Source: Cecembia calidifontis
GTDB taxonomy: Bacteria > Bacteroidota > Bacteroidia > Cytophagales > Cyclobacteriaceae
Length of the DNA stretch: 64,000 nucleotides
Reading direction: 5' to 3'
NCBI RefSeq assembly: GCF_004216715.1
Contig: NZ_SGXG01000001.1
Location: forward strand, 2,237,001 to 2,301,000
The notes under the pieces were generated by a model. The model did no database searches. It saw only the letters and a list, made by a program, of their open reading frames with translations, and was not told where the DNA came from. Shown one piece after another: positions 62,932 through 64,000 of the stretch. A program made the translations under genes and the position numbers. Numbering within the stretch: position 1 is the stretch's first letter; every line of letters begins with the position of its first letter.

Positions 62932-63903
62932 TTAATGTTTTTGAGATCAGCCCTTCTGTCCCAGCCCTTTAAAGTCGCCCCTGCTGTGATGCCAAATTCA
63001 GAGTGTCCCTGCATGTACACATAGACGTTTGGATTGACATGCTTCAGGGAGCGCATGACAGCTTCAGGCCATTTTTCCAAAGGCATCCTCAAGACATGGT
63101 ACTGGTAGTGGTGTTCGAGCAGAAGCTCTTCATACCTGGGATTATCAAAGTCTTCATTTTCTTCGATTTCCATGATTTCTGCAAAAACTTCTGAGGGCAT
63201 TTGTGGTCCCAATACTTCTTTGGCGTACTTTTCATATTCATCCAAGCTGGACATCATATTGGAAATGATCAGGCCTTTCAGGTTATTCTGATGCTTGAAG
63301 GCATATTCCATGGCCAGCATACCGCCCCAGGATTGCCCAAAAAGGTAAAAATTATCTTTGTTGAGCCCCAAGGCTTTCCTTACCTGCTCCACTTCGTCTA
63401 CAAAGCGGTCAATGGTCCAAAGAGACTGATCTTCCGGCTGGTCAGAATAATAAGAGCCTAACTGGTCATAGTAAATGTATTCGATGCCTTCTGATGGGAA
63501 ATAGCCATCAAAGCAGGAATACAGTTCATGGGTCATCCCCGGTCCTCCGTGAAGCAGTAATACCTTCATGCTTGGATTATTGCCTACCCTTTTGGTCCAA
63601 ACCCTGAATTCTCCTTTTGGAGTTTGGATAGGGATCATGCGGATTCCACCTTCAAATTGGTCGTCCCTGTTAGAAAAGTCCAGATAGGAAGCTGTCACTT
63701 GGCAGTCTTCACGCTCTTTTTGGCCTTGTTGAGAACAGGACTGGGCAAAGAAAGCCATGAGGGAAAGAATGATGAGGTATTTTTTCATAGAAGAAAGGGG
63801 CTAAATGATACTGACAAAAGCTGTTGAATATAAGCAAAGGGCTGATTTTAAACAAATCGAATCTGCTGCTAAACAAGCAACTACCGGTTAGGATTTAAAA
63901 TAA

Positions 63904-64000
63904 TCAGCTTTCCCCAAGGTTCTTTTTGCCCTTACGGATAATTTTTTTGGCTTCTGCACCCTTGACCACTTCACCGGAACTTTCCAGCCAAACAATGGCT
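63904..64000 (-). CDS. 3' end of an unidentified gene, cut by the window edge
   Basis: The minus-strand frame enters from beyond 64000 and stops at TGA (63904-63906), giving about 31 residues ending VVKGAEAKKIIRKGKKNLGES. The tail is basic. It is too short to assign. Confidence 0.5.
   Translation of the reverse strand, partial: AIVWLESSGEVVKGAEAKKIIRKGKKNLGES

Larger units (their letters stand above)
60654..63788 (-). pseudogene. Proline iminopeptidase-like lipoprotein gene, split by IS1634-type element
   Basis: Minus strand. The 5' part (63788 to 62932) has a lipoprotein signal (lipobox QSC, Cys18), the oxyanion motif LLHGGPGM (78-85) and the nucleophile elbow GQSWGG with Ser153. The 3' part (60849 to 60654) supplies the Asp (AGHDTMDP) and His (DGSHLSQYDD). 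Removing the element and one TTAA gives DLKN-IKVPTLVVGAG in frame and a 350-residue enzyme of the S33 family, which would release N-terminal proline or similar. Without the 3' part the triad is incomplete, so the gene is inactive. Confidence 0.9.

Overview
The window looks like a chromosome segment from a Bacteroidota bacterium of the order Cytophagales, most like family Cyclobacteriaceae. The family assignment is inference. Supporting signs are AT-rich DNA, type IX secretion (T9SS) C-terminal sorting domains, TonB-type outer-membrane proteins, many lipoproteins, a rhamnose operon with an aldolase-dehydrogenase fusion, and Bacteroidota-style intergenic repeats. I saw no rRNA, tRNA or CRISPR array.

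Region 1 (about 0.25-16.5 kb) is a modular surface-protein array. A ~255-bp non-coding cassette occurs three times (991, 8205, 13560). Each copy carries hairpins, a 7-bp-arm palindrome overlapping a TTTG box, and a poly-G run of 7, 8 or 10 G inside a promoter-like spacer. Each copy precedes different exported cargo: two beta-barrels plus a T9SS protein; a lipoprotein plus a T9SS subtilase; a TonB-receptor-like protein. The first two cargo sets end in a near-identical 503-bp segment (sorting domain, stop, terminator). A 41-bp palindrome and a near-identical AAA ATPase/DUF4143 gene follow, and then the next cassette. An IS1634-type element split the first ATPase from its palindrome.

Region 2 (16.6-21.3 kb) is an insertion-sequence pile-up: an IS3-type element inside an IS4-type element at the 3' end of a lipoprotein gene, and an IS30-type element inside the signal sequence of a small exported-peptide gene. 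Region 3 (21.8-23.2 kb) is an intact counterpart: an NVEALA-like peptide, a terminator-like hairpin, then a beta-propeller lipoprotein. Both peptide loci have a dinucleotide repeat upstream.

Region 4 (23.3-29.8 kb) is a rhamnose catabolic operon (kinase, isomerase, bifunctional aldolase/dehydrogenase) with a divergent GntR-type regulator.

Region 5 (29.9-57.6 kb) looks like an oxidative, keto-sugar-type catabolic locus. It holds a Gfo/Idh/MocA oxidoreductase, three TIM-barrel isomerase/epimerases (one tagatose/psicose-3-epimerase-like), a cupin, a DUF4432 protein, a DUF1080 hydrolase, two PVC-type haem-binding dehydrogenase proteins, a DUF1501/DUF1553 pair, a further cytochrome c protein, an alpha/beta hydrolase, a ThuA gene broken by an IS3-type element, and MFS and NCS1-like transporters.

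Region 6 (57.6-64 kb) has ftsH, an outer-membrane beta-barrel gene, and a proline-iminopeptidase gene broken by a second IS1634-type copy. Several broken genes can be restored in silico because removing the element and one target duplication rejoins the reading frame.
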